A DNA stretch of 64,000 nucleotides from positions 23,140,942 to 23,204,941 of the forward strand of contig JAJEKV010000002.1 in assembly GCA_021234155.1 (NCBI GenBank), in the 5' to 3' direction. The position numbers were made by a program, and so were the translations under genes. Position 1 is the first letter of the stretch; each line of letters starts with the position of its first letter. Source of the stretch: Isoetes taiwanensis. Its lineage: Eukaryota; Streptophyta; Lycopodiopsida; Isoetales; Isoetaceae. Below the pieces are notes generated by a model. The model searched no databases. It was not told the origin of the DNA and worked only from the letters and a program-made list of their open reading frames with translations. This document shows, piece after piece, positions 1 to 10,498 of this stretch.

Positions 1-1339
1 AAGCTGCACCCTCTATCTTTCAAAGTGATGTTGACGAAGTTCGGGCTGGAATTTGGACTTGACCTCTAAGATGGTAGATGTCTATGGGAGGTAGGCTAGC
101 ATTCCAACATATTTATGTTATTTCATTCCCTAAGTCACTCATCTTATGTATTAATATGTAACTGGATTTTGTGTGCGGTACCTTTGTAGCGATCTTCCAT
201 CCGATTGGAAACACAAGTTTTTTACGGTTCGACCGGACACCTTCAATTTTGTGAATTCCCTCAAGAAGGGCAGGATGCACGAACACTAACATAAAGGAAG
301 GGGTGGATGGCATTTTGATTGCAAGATGCCAATACATATTTGTTCCACGCAAGGCCCAAATGTGGCATTGGCAATACTTGTGCTTGCTGGTCCAATGAAA
401 AGCTCTTTTCCATCTATAGCTAGCCCAAGTATCTGAGATCCCTCTCTGTCAAAGGCTATGTACCCGATGCTAAAGTGGTCCGGAAGTAAGTATGAGTTTT
501 CATTTTGTTTTATGATTTGATTATTCTCATATTGCAATTTCTTATGCTTGATTTATTCTCACATTGCAATTTTGCGGGGTTTCATAAGCTTGTGATCAAT
601 AACATGATGCTCGGATCCAACGGCTTTAAGCCATGGTAGGAAGAACTTTGATGCTCCCGTGTTTCGTCCTAAAATGCGAAACTAGTACCAAAGAACCCTT
701 GCATGTACATTGTGGCTTACATGCACAAATTCATAGATGCCGTGGTTGATGCAATGCCAAGCTCCATTTTTGTAAGTAGAACATGTTATTTTCCTATTAG
801 TTATTTGTTGGTATAGTCCTCTAATACTTGTGCACCATGCGGATGACACCCGGTTGGTTTCGATGCCTATGCCAAGTCACGGAGGGATCATCTAATGGAG
901 GCATTAATTGTAGAGGGCGAGATGAATATACAAGCGATTGTTCCTACACGGGGTAGATAGTCCCTTTGACTTGTTTGTAAATTACAGGTTTTGTATGAGC
1001 CATGCTCAGAGCTTCTTTGTACTCAATAAGTAATGAAAAAATTAATTTATTTGTCTCACTTACACCTGCATGCAAATAACAATCGTGTAATTATCAATGT
1101 GTTTTCTCAATTGTGTGTGCGAAATGTAATTATAAATTGTGAATCTCAAGTGTTTTCTTCTTGCGGGGTGAATCATCTAATTGGGAGAAAGCTTCGTTAT
1201 CTTTGACTTAAATTACGTGTTGGGCAAGAGTGTGCACAAGAATGAAAATATTAACTCAAGATACCAACGAGATCGAGAAAGATGAGCTTCAATTTAATAT
1301 AGGAAATGTGAGGTTTTTTCTTGCGGGCCGGGGTTAGCA
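1..1339. other. AT-rich stretch without a recognisable gene
   Basis: Only short frames occur here, the longest being an 83-codon minus-strand frame at 286-537 with no motif I recognise. The stretch lies left of an FCP1-like remnant and may belong to the same decayed transposon as the minus-strand transposase at 2902-6019. No terminal repeat is visible at the window edge. Confidence 0.4.
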
Positions 1340-1690
1340 TCATTTGTTAGCATTTGTAAGAGAAGGGTTTGATGTTGCCATCCGGTCTTCACTCACTTCT
1401 AAAAATCTTCAACCAATTGTGGAACATATTTGTGATGCTTTTTCCATAAAAGTGAAGTTTGTTTTACCCGGGGAGCGGTGTTGGACTACGCCACACAAAC
1501 ACCCTCTTGAACCTCAAAGGGGTTGTTTGTGAAACCATTAGGCGTGGTATGGAAAGAGTACCCAGTACTATGGACATCGATTACGATCGGCGACGAAAGA
1601 TACAAATCCACTTTGAATCACGGTGAGGAAGCTACATATGTCCTTTCTCTTGGACACCGATATTAGCTAGTGACGGATTGCTTGTCATGG
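1340..1690 (+). pseudogene. FCP1-homology (HAD-type) domain remnant, copy 1
   Basis: A decayed piece of an FCP1/NIF-like HAD domain protein. The plus-strand frame from about 1344 reads REGFDVAIRSS, matching the GFEVAIWS block of the better copy at 7137-7855, then a KVKFVLPGE block corresponding to the KFKFVWGNE block there. After a frameshift near 1510 another frame reads KPLGVVWKEYP followed by ITIGDERYKSTLN, the counterpart of the LIIDDSAYKCYHN block. The N-terminal catalytic DxD(N)G segment is not found in this piece. It sits left of, and convergent with, a decayed DDE-like transposase. The same order occurs in the nested transposon at 44908-59784, so it may be transposon cargo rather than a host gene. 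It is certainly not intact. Confidence 0.5.
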
Positions 1691-2689
1691 AGCTCATTCC
1701 ATGGCTTAATGGATTCAAAATGGCGAAGATGGTATAGTTTATGTGAAAAGAGCATCCAATGACTAATCGGCCAGATGGCATATCGAAGGCGGGTGGAGCA
1801 ATTTTTCGGCAAACTATGGCAAGCAACTTGGGTGCTCTCTTTGCCTAAATTTAGTCAATATCCTGAAGCAAGGAATGGAGAAAGCGCCATCATGTTATTG
1901 GCCTCTCGGTGGCCCATTGTTGGTACTGAACTTTGGTGATGTACAAATTCAAATGTTATGAATATATGTATCAAAGTTTTTGTTCATTGCACTTGAGTAC
2001 TCTATTCTTCTTGTCTTTCTTATTGGTACAATTATGAGTGTGTATACATAATTAAGTGATCTTCATTTGCTTTGTAGATGAATGGATTTAAAACACAAAA
2101 GACTATTAAGAAACTAAGAGATAGAGTTCTTGCACCCGGAGGTAATACAAACCAACACAAAATTTGCAAGTACATAGGGTTGGGGACCGATTATCACCTC
2201 TATACTGGCGTTCACGAACTTTGGGAAAAGGTTGAGCAAATTGAAAATTATGAGGAGCGAGCAACCATGAAAGGTATATTGGCAGCAAATCACTTGTTGC
2301 ACAACCCTTGGGGAAGGCACGTGTCTGGAAGATGCGAGGCTATGTAGGATGGAAAAGGTTTGCCGGTGGCACGTGCTATAGAAACCGCATGGACTCTTGC
2401 TTTAGAGGATATCTCTTGACCTCTACGGGCTGGAAGACATGATGCAATAGTCATAAGATATCAGGGCTCCTCTACCGACATTTTGAAGCTTGGTCATGAA
2501 TTATGAGCCATGCTCATTTTTGGGTGTGTTATATTTATGTCCACAATATAAATAAATCAACCATTTGTACATGAAAACCTGTCCATTTCTTATCTTTGCC
2601 ATGGATTTGAAACCATTTTAGTGTTTATGCAATTCAACTTTCTTGTGTTCAATTCTAATCAACTTACACTTAACAAATTTTTATAAGAT
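1691..2689. other. Intergenic or intra-element DNA with one small frame
   Basis: This stretch holds one open frame at 2078-2347 (listed separately) and otherwise AT-rich sequence with no motif I can identify. It lies between the FCP1-like remnant and the TGTACAT repeats that precede the decayed transposase. Confidence 0.4.
2078..2347 (+). CDS. Hypothetical 89-codon frame
   Basis: An open frame that starts with ATG just after a TTTGTAG|ATGAATGG junction, which could be a splice acceptor, and ends at TAG. The product would be lysine-rich at its N-terminus (KTQKTIKKLRDR) and contains LHNPWGRHVSGRCEAM at its end. I do not recognise a domain. Its place just downstream of an FCP1-like remnant on the same strand suggests a surviving exon of a transposon-borne gene, but a chance frame cannot be excluded. 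Confidence 0.25.
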   Translation: MNGFKTQKTIKKLRDRVLAPGGNTNQHKICKYIGLGTDYHLYTGVHELWEKVEQIENYEERATMKGILAANHLLHNPWGRHVSGRCEAM

Positions 2690-2780
2690 TTACGGAATGT
2701 ACAACGGATGTACATAAGATGTACATAAGATGTACATCATTTTGTACATCTTATGTACATTGATGTACATAATGCACGAA
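2690..2780. repeat. TGTACAT short-repeat cluster, left
   Basis: Repeated ATGTACATAAG/ATGTACATTG units with internal dyad symmetry (ATGTACAT is itself palindromic). A larger cluster of the same motif is at 4765-5135, and single copies occur near 6165-6185. The clusters sit beside and inside a decayed DNA transposon. Confidence 0.75.
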
Positions 2781-2901
2781 GTAGTCGGTTCTTGGTTCTT
2801 ATAACAAAAGTATTACAATATTTCGGGAAAGTACTACAGGTCGACTTAGTCCATGTCATCTACAATTCTTTGGAAGTTGTGATAACAATGTCTCATGGAC
2901 T

Positions 2902-5900
2902 TCATCGGCAAGTGAAATCTTTGTGCTTGCCCCCTTCAGCTTTGTGTTTTACTTTCTTGAATGGGATTTGAACCCCAATCACAGTTCTGCGGTACCAAAA
3001 CATTCTTAGTAGGAAGCGGTTTATACTTATTGTGGCGGCCGGGATTAGTTCATAATATTGTCCTTCAATGACACTAGTGCCAGCCAGAGTATTCATTTCC
3101 ATAGTCATCAATTGAATCTTCTTCCAATGCATGCTTTTCCCCGGTGCACATGAGAACATAGTATGAAACACCTTCCACATTGTGCGGTCTTTTGCAAAAG
3201 ACACAAATACATCTGAAAGCAGCCTACGGTGTCATCTAAACCGACCTCGTCCTCTGCAGATACAAAACTTCCACATCATTTTCAGCTTCAACCACGAGAG
3301 GCAATATGATCGTGGGCTCCAAACTTTTAGAGACCATTCTCCACAATGTTTAATGTTCTCACAATTCAACCAATTGAAGTTAATGCAAGCATCACAAAAG
3401 CACGAGAGTGGCGTGCATAGCAACTTTGTTGGATCTCTTTGGGTTTATAGTTGACACAGAATGTATCTGGCGAGTACCGGTAAAGTCTTGCAATTGAATG
3501 CTTCTTTGCTTTCACATCTGTTTTTCCAACCTCCCAAAACACCCTTTCACAATCCGATTCCTTGGCCCTTAAAAACCGCACAAGCCGTTTACACTTTTCA
3601 TCCGGCATGCCATTTTGTTTTTCTCTGCGGCTCTCAAGCCACAACTTTGCTATACCAGCCTACCGCCATCATGTGTGCCTTTCCCATGGCGGATCCAAAG
3701 AAATTCCATATCACTTTCAATTTTATTTTCAACATGGTATCTCTGATTCCATACCATACGCGTCTTGATTTGAATTGAGATGCACAACCATCCGACCACA
3801 CATAATGAAGGTTTATGTGTCCACCTCCATTATTCTTAAGCCACCCCAAATGTAATTTAAAACCATGTTGCACAAAATGAGTGTCATGCTTCCGTCATCG
3901 AAACATAGAAATGCCTTTTTTTTTTAAGCTTACCTTCTATTTTCATCATTGAAATATGGACCAAAATACTAATTTGATCGGGATTCCAATGCTCGGATTG
4001 CATACATCCCCTGGTTTCAATGTGTAGTTCTCTCGCAAAGTCAACAACGGACAACACACTATTATCAGGGAGTTTCTCAACACATCTTTTAAGCATTTTG
4101 TTTGCTAAGCGATTGTCTTTGTAAAAGTTATGATCGTAAACTTAGCAAGCTGATTTTTCATGTTCTTTAACAAAGCAGATGCTTTGTCATTACGATCAAC
4201 TAATCTAAGCCTTACGGATGTACCTTTTTGGATGGCTCATTGACATATGCATATACTTGCCGGTCCACATTCGAATTCCATCTTCCTCGTTTTGGACGGA
4301 TGTCTAATTTCTTCACTCCACATTCATCACATTAAGCCTTTGATGCATTTTAGTTTATGCCATTCATAGTCACATATTTCTCGCATAAGCTGTTGACCTC
4401 CACAAGATACTAACATTATCAAAAGTTTTCTTGTTTGCTTGACATACTCCATTGTTTTCTTTGGGATGCCTGCAGACACTCTACCGCCAAGTGCAATTAA
4501 CATGTAGGGATCTCCTCATATCATTGAAGGCCTTTACATACAGATCGCTTTGCTCATGTTTGACACAACAACATGTGTTTCTCTCCTTCAATTTCCTTAT
4601 GCAATCAGGTTTGGATACTCGAACTGTCGAAGGCTTAATTTTGGTATCGGGATTACGATATACAAACCGTTGATAAAGCTCGGTACGCAATAACAAAAGC
4701 ATTAAAGACCATGTTAGCAAAATGATGTCGGCAACGGATGCCAAAAGAGTATTGAACTATACTATTGTACAATTAATGTATGTTCTATGTACATAAAATG
4801 TCCATCCACGAGTTCCAGCGATGCATTATTTGTACATCTAATGTACATCTAATGTACTGTGAAGTACATCTAATGTACGAATAGCAGTTCCAACGAACAT
4901 CCAATGTACATCCAATGTACATCCAATGTACATCTAATTAATGTTCCAATATTAGTACATCACATTAATGTTACAATATTAGTACAACTAATGTACATAT
5001 GTCCGATTTGTTTGGCTTCATTACGAAAAGTACATTAAAATGTAGAATGATGTAATTTTGATATTCAAGTACATGTAAATGCAATTTTGCATGGACATGT
5101 AAGCTGTTAATGGATGTACATCTAAAAAGTACCTAATAGCACATCACCGCAAGATTTACGCTACTATGTAAACAATGTAAAATGCAATACATTTCATGAG
5201 AACCATGTGTATTCATTAACAGGTCACTTTCGAACAGAACTAGAATGTGCGAGAATGTACTAGAATGTCTGAGAATGTACTAGAATGTCATGAAAGAATT
5301 TTGGAAGAAAACATAAACTCCAAGACTGAATTGATTCAATTACAAGAGCAAACCTGTGAGATATCAAGGTATTGTATTGCTTGTGTTCTCCTCTTCATGA
5401 CATCTCTAACCTTTGGTGAAACTTTGGTATTGTCAAGCCAAAATTCACGAACCCGACATTTGATTGAATCATCGATTCTATTTGATCTTAGCATCCTTCC
5501 CGCCAAAGCCCATACATTTGCTCCACTTAATGACATTATCTTCCTTCTTGCTGCAGCTTTGGATAAATTTCTTGTTTGTATCTTTAGCAATTTTGAAGAA
5601 ACATTCTTGTTTATATCTCCTTTTTTCCAACAATCATTGATAACGATGAATGTTTTTGCGACCAATTTATCTTTGCTATTAGCGAGACTTTACTTCTTGA
5701 AGTCCATCTTTCAAGTTTCGATCATTGATTTCATAACAATAACCCGGAAGGATTTCCAATTACAGGTTCGAAAACAGAAAAAAGCTTGTCATCTTGCAAC
5801 AAAGCGATCACAAAAACTAATCTTTGATCGACGGGCCGAAGCGTTTGAAGCGAGGATGCAATCCACCGACACATCAACACGCTTCTTTATTTGTTTTGTG

Positions 5901-6019
5901 GCATAACAGCGGCCAATGTCGGCATACTTGCGCTTAGAACCATCACTTCCATTGGAATTCTCACCCTCCATGAACAGATTGACATGTGTTTGCTTACGGA
6001 ATTCCTTGGTGTTCTTCAC
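2902..6019 (-). pseudogene. Decayed DDE-like DNA-transposon transposase
   Basis: On the minus strand, separate frames line up in order with the better-preserved transposase at 56241-57977. From the N-terminus: a block at 5336-5665 (REFWLDNTKVSPKVRDV), then NTCCCVKHEQ at 4481-4744 (TCCCMHHER in the other copy), VVDFAREL and ISILVH at 3884-4096 (ILDFAENY, ISILVH), SDGCASQFKS and GKAHMMAVGW at 3634-3873 (SDGAASRFKS, GKGEHDGVGA), FWEV at 3366-3644 (FWEI), and VIEGQYYE at 2902-3204 (VIEGYYFE). The conserved acidic residues in DFA and SDG are consistent with a DDE/RNase H-like core. Frames are interrupted by stops, frameshifts and TGTACAT repeats, so the gene is dead. FCP1-like frames lie on the opposite strand on both sides. 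Confidence 0.7.
4765..5135. repeat. TGTACAT minisatellite-like array
   Basis: A dense irregular array of AATGTACATCT / CCAATGTACAT units about 10-12 bp long, with many ATGTACAT palindromes. It interrupts the coding blocks of the decayed minus-strand transposase. A variant block of ACTAGAATGT(C/G) units follows at 5240-5290. Confidence 0.8.
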
Positions 6020-6179
6020 GTGAAAGGGGAATTTCGGAAAGGAGGGACGGATCCATTCAATTTGGTTCGGTGGTTCGGTGGTTAACCAAGAATTTCGGGG
6101 GGAATGTCAGGGATGATCTTGCAATCATTGCATATCTGACACAAAACGACAAACCATAGTATCTTGATGTACATCTAAA

Positions 6180-6713
6180 ATGTACCCCAAAAAAGCACAA
6201 ATTCGTCCTTCAATTCAGTACGATGTACGTACACCCTTTCATGCTTTTACCCCCAACAAGATCTTGTACTCCATATACGAACTTGAACATGAGTGTAGAC
6301 TTGGCTTGCCGAAGGCACCAAGCTTTGCCAATATAGTTTTGGTTTTAGTTTCAAGATCGGTTGTAGACCTGGACAAGTGGTGGTCTAGCGAACATCATTA
6401 TCTCGACAAGTTCATGATTTCTCAAGAGCAGATGGAACCCTGGAAGGGCGGCAGATTTATGGAGGATGTGCCATCGATGGACAAAGTCAGCAATGATGGT
6501 GCGACAGGTCCAATACATAGAATTTCTATCCGGCCAAGAGTTATCAAGTACTTCATAACCAGCTTGGTCGAGGAAGATCAAATTGTATGCGAGTGGTACA
6601 TGAATGGCCTGTTATCTCAGGGGGCTATCTTTGTATGGAATGAAACCTATATATCCGTGGTTGGAAATAAGGACATGGTTGAAACCATTCGGTCATACGG
6701 ATACGCTTTATGA
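6180..6713 (+). CDS. Hypothetical 177-aa protein
   Basis: An uninterrupted ATG-to-TGA frame encoding 177 residues. No signal peptide, membrane segment or familiar domain is visible. The middle contains ARG/TRP-rich stretches (DKWWSSEHHYLDK, EPWKGGRFMEDV) and the C-terminal third reads KYFITSLVEEDQIVCEWY. It starts immediately after a TGTACATCTAAAATGTACC repeat that may mark the right edge of the decayed transposon, and lies upstream of the FCP1-like locus on the same strand. It could be an exon of that locus or an independent gene remnant. Length and clean frame argue mildly for real coding. Confidence 0.4.
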   Translation: MYPKKAQIRPSIQYDVRTPFHAFTPNKILYSIYELEHECRLGLPKAPSFANIVLVLVSRSVVDLDKWWSSEHHYLDKFMISQEQMEPWKGGRFMEDVPSMDKVSNDGATGPIHRISIRPRVIKYFITSLVEEDQIVCEWYMNGLLSQGAIFVWNETYISVVGNKDMVETIRSYGYAL

Positions 6714-6873
6714 GCATTTCAAAGGGAGGAAGACAAATGGAAGGCGATAAGGAGGATGATGGCGAAGACAAAACCCGACGGCCCGGGGAGAGAAACATGG
6801 CCGAGAGGCGAGAATGTCGAAGGTTTAGACGCTTGAATCTTTGCGGATCAAATTCTTGAGAATCGAGATTGAG

Positions 6874-7003
6874 GTGAGTTCACTTTGCTCTCTCGGTGTT
6901 TTCGACTTCATGAGTCGAAACCTTTCGGACTATTAACTTTTTCCATTCTCGACTTCGCGAAGTCGAAAACCGATTTCCTATCTGACGTCTCTTATCATTT
7001 CAG
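6874..7003 (+). other. Probable intron with two TCGACT palindromes
   Basis: A good donor (GAG|GTGAGT) at 6874 and acceptor (TTTCAG|GG) ending at 7003 define a 130-bp intron before the FCP1-like exon. It contains an 8-bp inverted repeat TTTCGACT..AGTCGAAA (6900-6920) and a perfect 18-bp palindrome TCGACTTCGCGAAGTCGA (6949-6966). Both share the TCGACT half-site with the three larger palindromes downstream at 7925-8199. Confidence 0.55.
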
Positions 7004-7855
7004 GGACATCGAAGTCAACGACTCCGGATCTTTGACAATATCTAGTGGCGGTTCACATCATGAGGAGGACACTGCATTCAACAAAGACAATCAAGAGTAA
7101 GACACTGCGGGCAGCAAGAAAGGACCTGAAAAAATAATGATCCCGCATATAGATCCCGATCAAGGGGAAATCTGGTCAGAGCCAAACTCCAACTGGGATC
7201 CAGATGGTCCCACCAAGCTTGTAATATTTGATGTCAATGGAGTATTAGCTGCGGTATACCACGATAAAGGCGTCCACGAGCTTAACACCTCGCGGATCCG
7301 AAGCAAAACGGACCATAAAATCGTGTATCCGAGGCCTAGAGCAAAGGAAATTGTTGAATGGTGCCTGGAACGGGGATTCGAAGTGGCCATATGGTCTTGT
7401 ATGGCAAAGAAAAATATTGTCAATGTCCTTGGTGTTATCGGCCTTCCAGTTTTGAAGTTCAAGTTTGTTTGGGGAAACGAAAGGGTCGAGCATGTGTCAG
7501 ACCTCGATCTAGCCATCACAAAGGGGAAGCCTATTATGGTGAAAAATTTGGGCCGGGGTTTATGAACAATTCCCGGACTATGGCAAACACAACACGCTGA
7601 TCATAGATGACTCCGCCTACAAGTGCTATCATAACTCGCAAAATACGATCATTGCTAAGAGTTATCGACCAGAAGAGTATGAGACGGATAGGTGGTTGTC
7701 TTTCAGTCTCGTTCCTGTCTTGGCGGAATCCCTGTTTGCCATTCTTGTGGCCGATGTGATTAGGAACTATCCGAGCCTCAAGGAGGTCGATCCAGAGACC
7801 AGCGCGATCATGAACGCTATGGACACGAAATATTATGGTGATCAAGAAGAGTGAC
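7004..7855 (+). pseudogene. FCP1-homology (HAD-type) domain protein, frameshifted
   Basis: Members of this family are HAD-superfamily phosphatase-like proteins related to the RNA polymerase II CTD phosphatase FCP1. The frame from the ATG at 7137 gives LVIFDVNGVL, the HAD motif I position; the second Asp of the DxD signature is Asn, as in the plant DxNG subfamily, so catalysis is doubtful even if the gene were intact. Next come GFEVAIWSC and KFKFVWGNE, then KPIMVKNLGR. One extra G in a GGGG run near 7555 shifts the frame; the other frame continues with LIIDDSAYKCYHN and ends in GDQEE at a TGA (7853-7855). Upstream, the same frame is open back to 7004 except for one TAA at 7098-7100, after NQE and before DTAGSKK. 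An intron precedes it (6874-7003). Either a recently broken gene or a sequencing indel in the G run. Confidence 0.75.
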
Positions 7856-7884
7856 CACTGCTTTCAGAATTTCGAGTGTACTAT

Positions 7885-8215
7885 ATTTTGTAATGAATAT
7901 ACTTGTACATTGAGTTTTCGCTGGCTTTCTCGACTCGCGAGTCGAGAAAGGCATGCTTGTCCTGTTGATGAAACCATTCGTATGTTTGTTTGTGTGACTG
8001 GATGCTTTTAATAATCTATAATGATAATGGTTGTACATTGAGTTTCCTGGGCCTTTCTCGACTCGCGAGTCGAGAAAGGCACTGCTTGTCTCGTTGACGA
8101 ATTGTATGCTTCCGTCTGTGATTGGATGCAACCATATTCTAATGAGAATGGTTGTACTTTGACTTTTCTGGGCCTTTCTCGACTCGCGAGTCGAGAAAGA
8201 CACTACTTGCCACGT
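7885..8215. repeat. Three ~123-bp tandem units with perfect palindromes
   Basis: Each unit contains ..TTGTACxTTGA..TTTCxxxGGCC/GC.. followed by a palindrome whose half is CTTTCTCGACTCG: 26 bp at 7925-7950, 30 bp (GCCTTTCTCGACTCG and its complement) at 8051-8080, and 26 bp at 8174-8199. Flanks between units are also repeated (GCTTGTC..GTTGA, ..TTGGATGCxxxxATxxTxTAATGA). They follow the FCP1-like stop codon and precede a possible acceptor at 8305. A degenerate copy (TTCTCGACTCGCTATCCGAGAA) is near 8904. Confidence 0.95.
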
Positions 8216-8305
8216 GAATGGATGCAGTTATATGGAATGAATGTTCTCCATTGTATTTTGAATTCACCATTCTTTTCTTCGTTTTAACTAATACCGTAAT
8301 TGTCA

Positions 8306-8800
8306 GATCCGAAGAAACACGTATACTGGATTCGGGCATCGAGAGACCGCTCCAGCGGACACAGATCCCGCTCAAAGGCGGCCGAGAGATTCCGTTCTAG
8401 TGCAGATCCGCTCACGCTACACTCTTGCGGCCTTTGGGATAAGGTTGCTCGTGAATGCGAGCGCCATGCACACTGCCTTCGGGATAAAGAAGAGGAGAAG
8501 AAATTAGAGCGATCGAAAGCTCAAAGCATCTTGCAAGCATTGCATAACATCCGCGGAGGTTGGGAAGGAGCATATTCGATGAAAAGTCTGCGGGAGGGAG
8601 AGTGGAGAAGTCGGGTGGAGGGTCGGCCGGTGGCTCCAGAGGCACCTCCTCGTGAGGCATTCCACACTCTTCAGGTTGCCCCCAAGGCTTACAGACGGCA
8701 TGAAGAAGCGTCGCAAGTTAATCCCCTAAGGTGGACCACCTACCACGAAGACGTAACTGTAGTGACAGCAAGACCGCCATGGTCTCTGCGTCCGATGTAA
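8306..8800 (+). CDS. Hypothetical basic/charged exon
   Basis: An open frame of about 165 codons running from a possible acceptor (AATTGTCAG|ATCC, exon from 8306) to a TAA near 8798-8800. The product is Arg/Ser-rich at the start (RASRDRSSGHRSRSKAAERF), then a charged helix (DKEEEKKLERSKAQSILQAL). No domain is recognised. No ATG begins the frame at its 5' end, so if real it is a downstream exon, perhaps of the FCP1-like locus with the palindromic repeats in the intervening intron. Confidence 0.35.
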   Translation, partial: DPKKHVYWIRASRDRSSGHRSRSKAAERFRSSADPLTLHSCGLWDKVARECERHAHCLRDKEEEKKLERSKAQSILQALHNIRGGWEGAYSMKSLREGEWRSRVEGRPVAPEAPPREAFHTLQVAPKAYRRHEEASQVNPLRWTTYHEDVTVVTARPPWSLRPM

Positions 8801-9490
8801 AATACATTGTACCTATTCAATTTATTAATAAAAATTCTTTTTCAACTAGAACTTTGGTTTCAATCTTTAATGAATTTCCTTTGTTTGAGTTGCATTGTTC
8901 TTGTTCTCGACTCGCTATCCGAGAAAACTGGAAGAAAGCTTGGATGCACACTGACAGACAGAAATTCGAATTAAGGACAGTTTTCGGGTCGGGGTGCTCT
9001 TTTTTGTGTAAAATAATAGGGTTCCGAAAAAAAGTGGAAATGGAATGAGTCCCACTTTAATTAAATACGACTTAAGATAGAAAATCCTCGAAACTAAGGA
9101 GAATAAGAAAGGTTTGAGTGGAGCGTCGTCTTTCAAATGCATGAAAGAGTCTTTTTCTTAAAGCTCAAGAATTTGCTATTGATTTGTTATACCTTTGCTA
9201 CAATATTAATTTTGAGAGAAATAGGGTTTTCACACATACAATGATGATTTCAAGCAATTTTTGATGCAAAACAAAAATGACTTTACATTTTAGATTGGGA
9301 TAGCACTCGCATTTTGATGAAAAACGTCATCGAAGATTAGCCTTTGGATCATTTTACATGTTAGGTTTGCCAACATGGCTACCAATTTTATATATTTGTG
9401 TGTATGGATGTGACCAATTTATTTTTTGAGAGAAAATATTAGTTCCATGATTTCCATATTTATGTTACATCTCTTTGGCATAAGGATTCA
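8801..9490. other. AT-rich intergenic DNA
   Basis: No gene or repeat recognised apart from one degenerate TCGACTCG palindrome near 8904. Likely intergenic. Confidence 0.5.
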
Positions 9491-10395
9491 AAGAATGGCC
9501 AGACCAAACTACACTTATCAATCTATCCAATCTAAGTAGTGCCAATATTTTATGCCCCTTAAAATATGTAGGACGATTATAAAATACCATAATACAACAA
9601 TAGGCCGTGCAGTTAGGATGCACGCAATGGAGATTTCGCACGGCGACAGCGGCGATCTGCTGGATCGTTCAGAAAGTACGCATGTTGCGACTAACGGGGC
9701 GGAAGAAACATGCCCCATTTAAAGCATGCTGGAATATCCACTGAAATCAATGTAACAAGGGTAGAAAATCTTAATGTATAACTTGCCCATGTGTGATATG
9801 ATACAAGGATGCCCATCAACAGGATATTACACCTAGTTGAGGCCTTGCTTGCCATGCCCTTACAAGCCTAATATCCTACTGAAGAGTCCATGGGTGGGGG
9901 CTTCGAACTACCCCAAAGGCTAGAAATAGTTCTAGCATAGCCAATGCCTTCAATTTCTCAAACATGCAATTTCCTTCTGGCGTTATAACTTTTCTTCATT
10001 CATTGTCTTTCGTAGGTTGCTCCATGTGTGTGTGGCTCTTTTACTCTAAAACTGTATTTCCATGATTTTGGCCATCTTAATTTTGGCAAGGTATCGAGAT
10101 GACGACTCGCTAGAATCTTCTTGTCGCAGAGTATGCCTAGATCCTAGTCATATAGGGCGAAAAGATACAAAGATACCATAATCTTATAATATAAAATGAA
10201 TTTTTGTGAAACATGCCAAAAATTACACGTTAGGACACCAATTAAAGGACATTCCACCAAACACCTTCAAATTAAAATATAAATTGGCCCTGAGTTGCAA
10301 ATTGAAACCTAGAGTGAACAATCGAACGGTTCGGTTATGGAGATCCGATCAAGTTTCTTTAACTCTAGTGAGGTTTTTAACTAACGAGGTTTCCA
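9491..10395. repeat. Dispersed repeat, copy A
   Basis: Begins AAGAATGGCCAGACCAAACT and shares collinear blocks with copies at 13666-15300 and 15440-16600: the GCATGC..CCCCATTxA block, GGTGGGGGCTTCGAACTACCC, AAATAGTTCTAGCATAGCCAA, GCAATTTCCTTCTGGCxTT, and the AAAxCTACACGTxxGGACA block. No coding capacity or terminal repeat is seen, so the class is unknown. Confidence 0.8.
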
Positions 10396-10430
10396 AGTAA
10401 AAATAATTTTAGGTATATAAGTGAGGCAAA

Positions 10431-10433
<3 letters not shown>

Positions 10434-10498
<65 letters not shown>
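10434..10498. repeat. (GATA)n microsatellite
   Basis: About 16 uninterrupted GATA units at the downstream edge of repeat copy A. Confidence 0.98.

Noticed and set aside
10434-10498. GATA tract as a regulatory element
   Set aside because: A pure simple repeat with no adjacent gene; polymerase slippage is sufficient.
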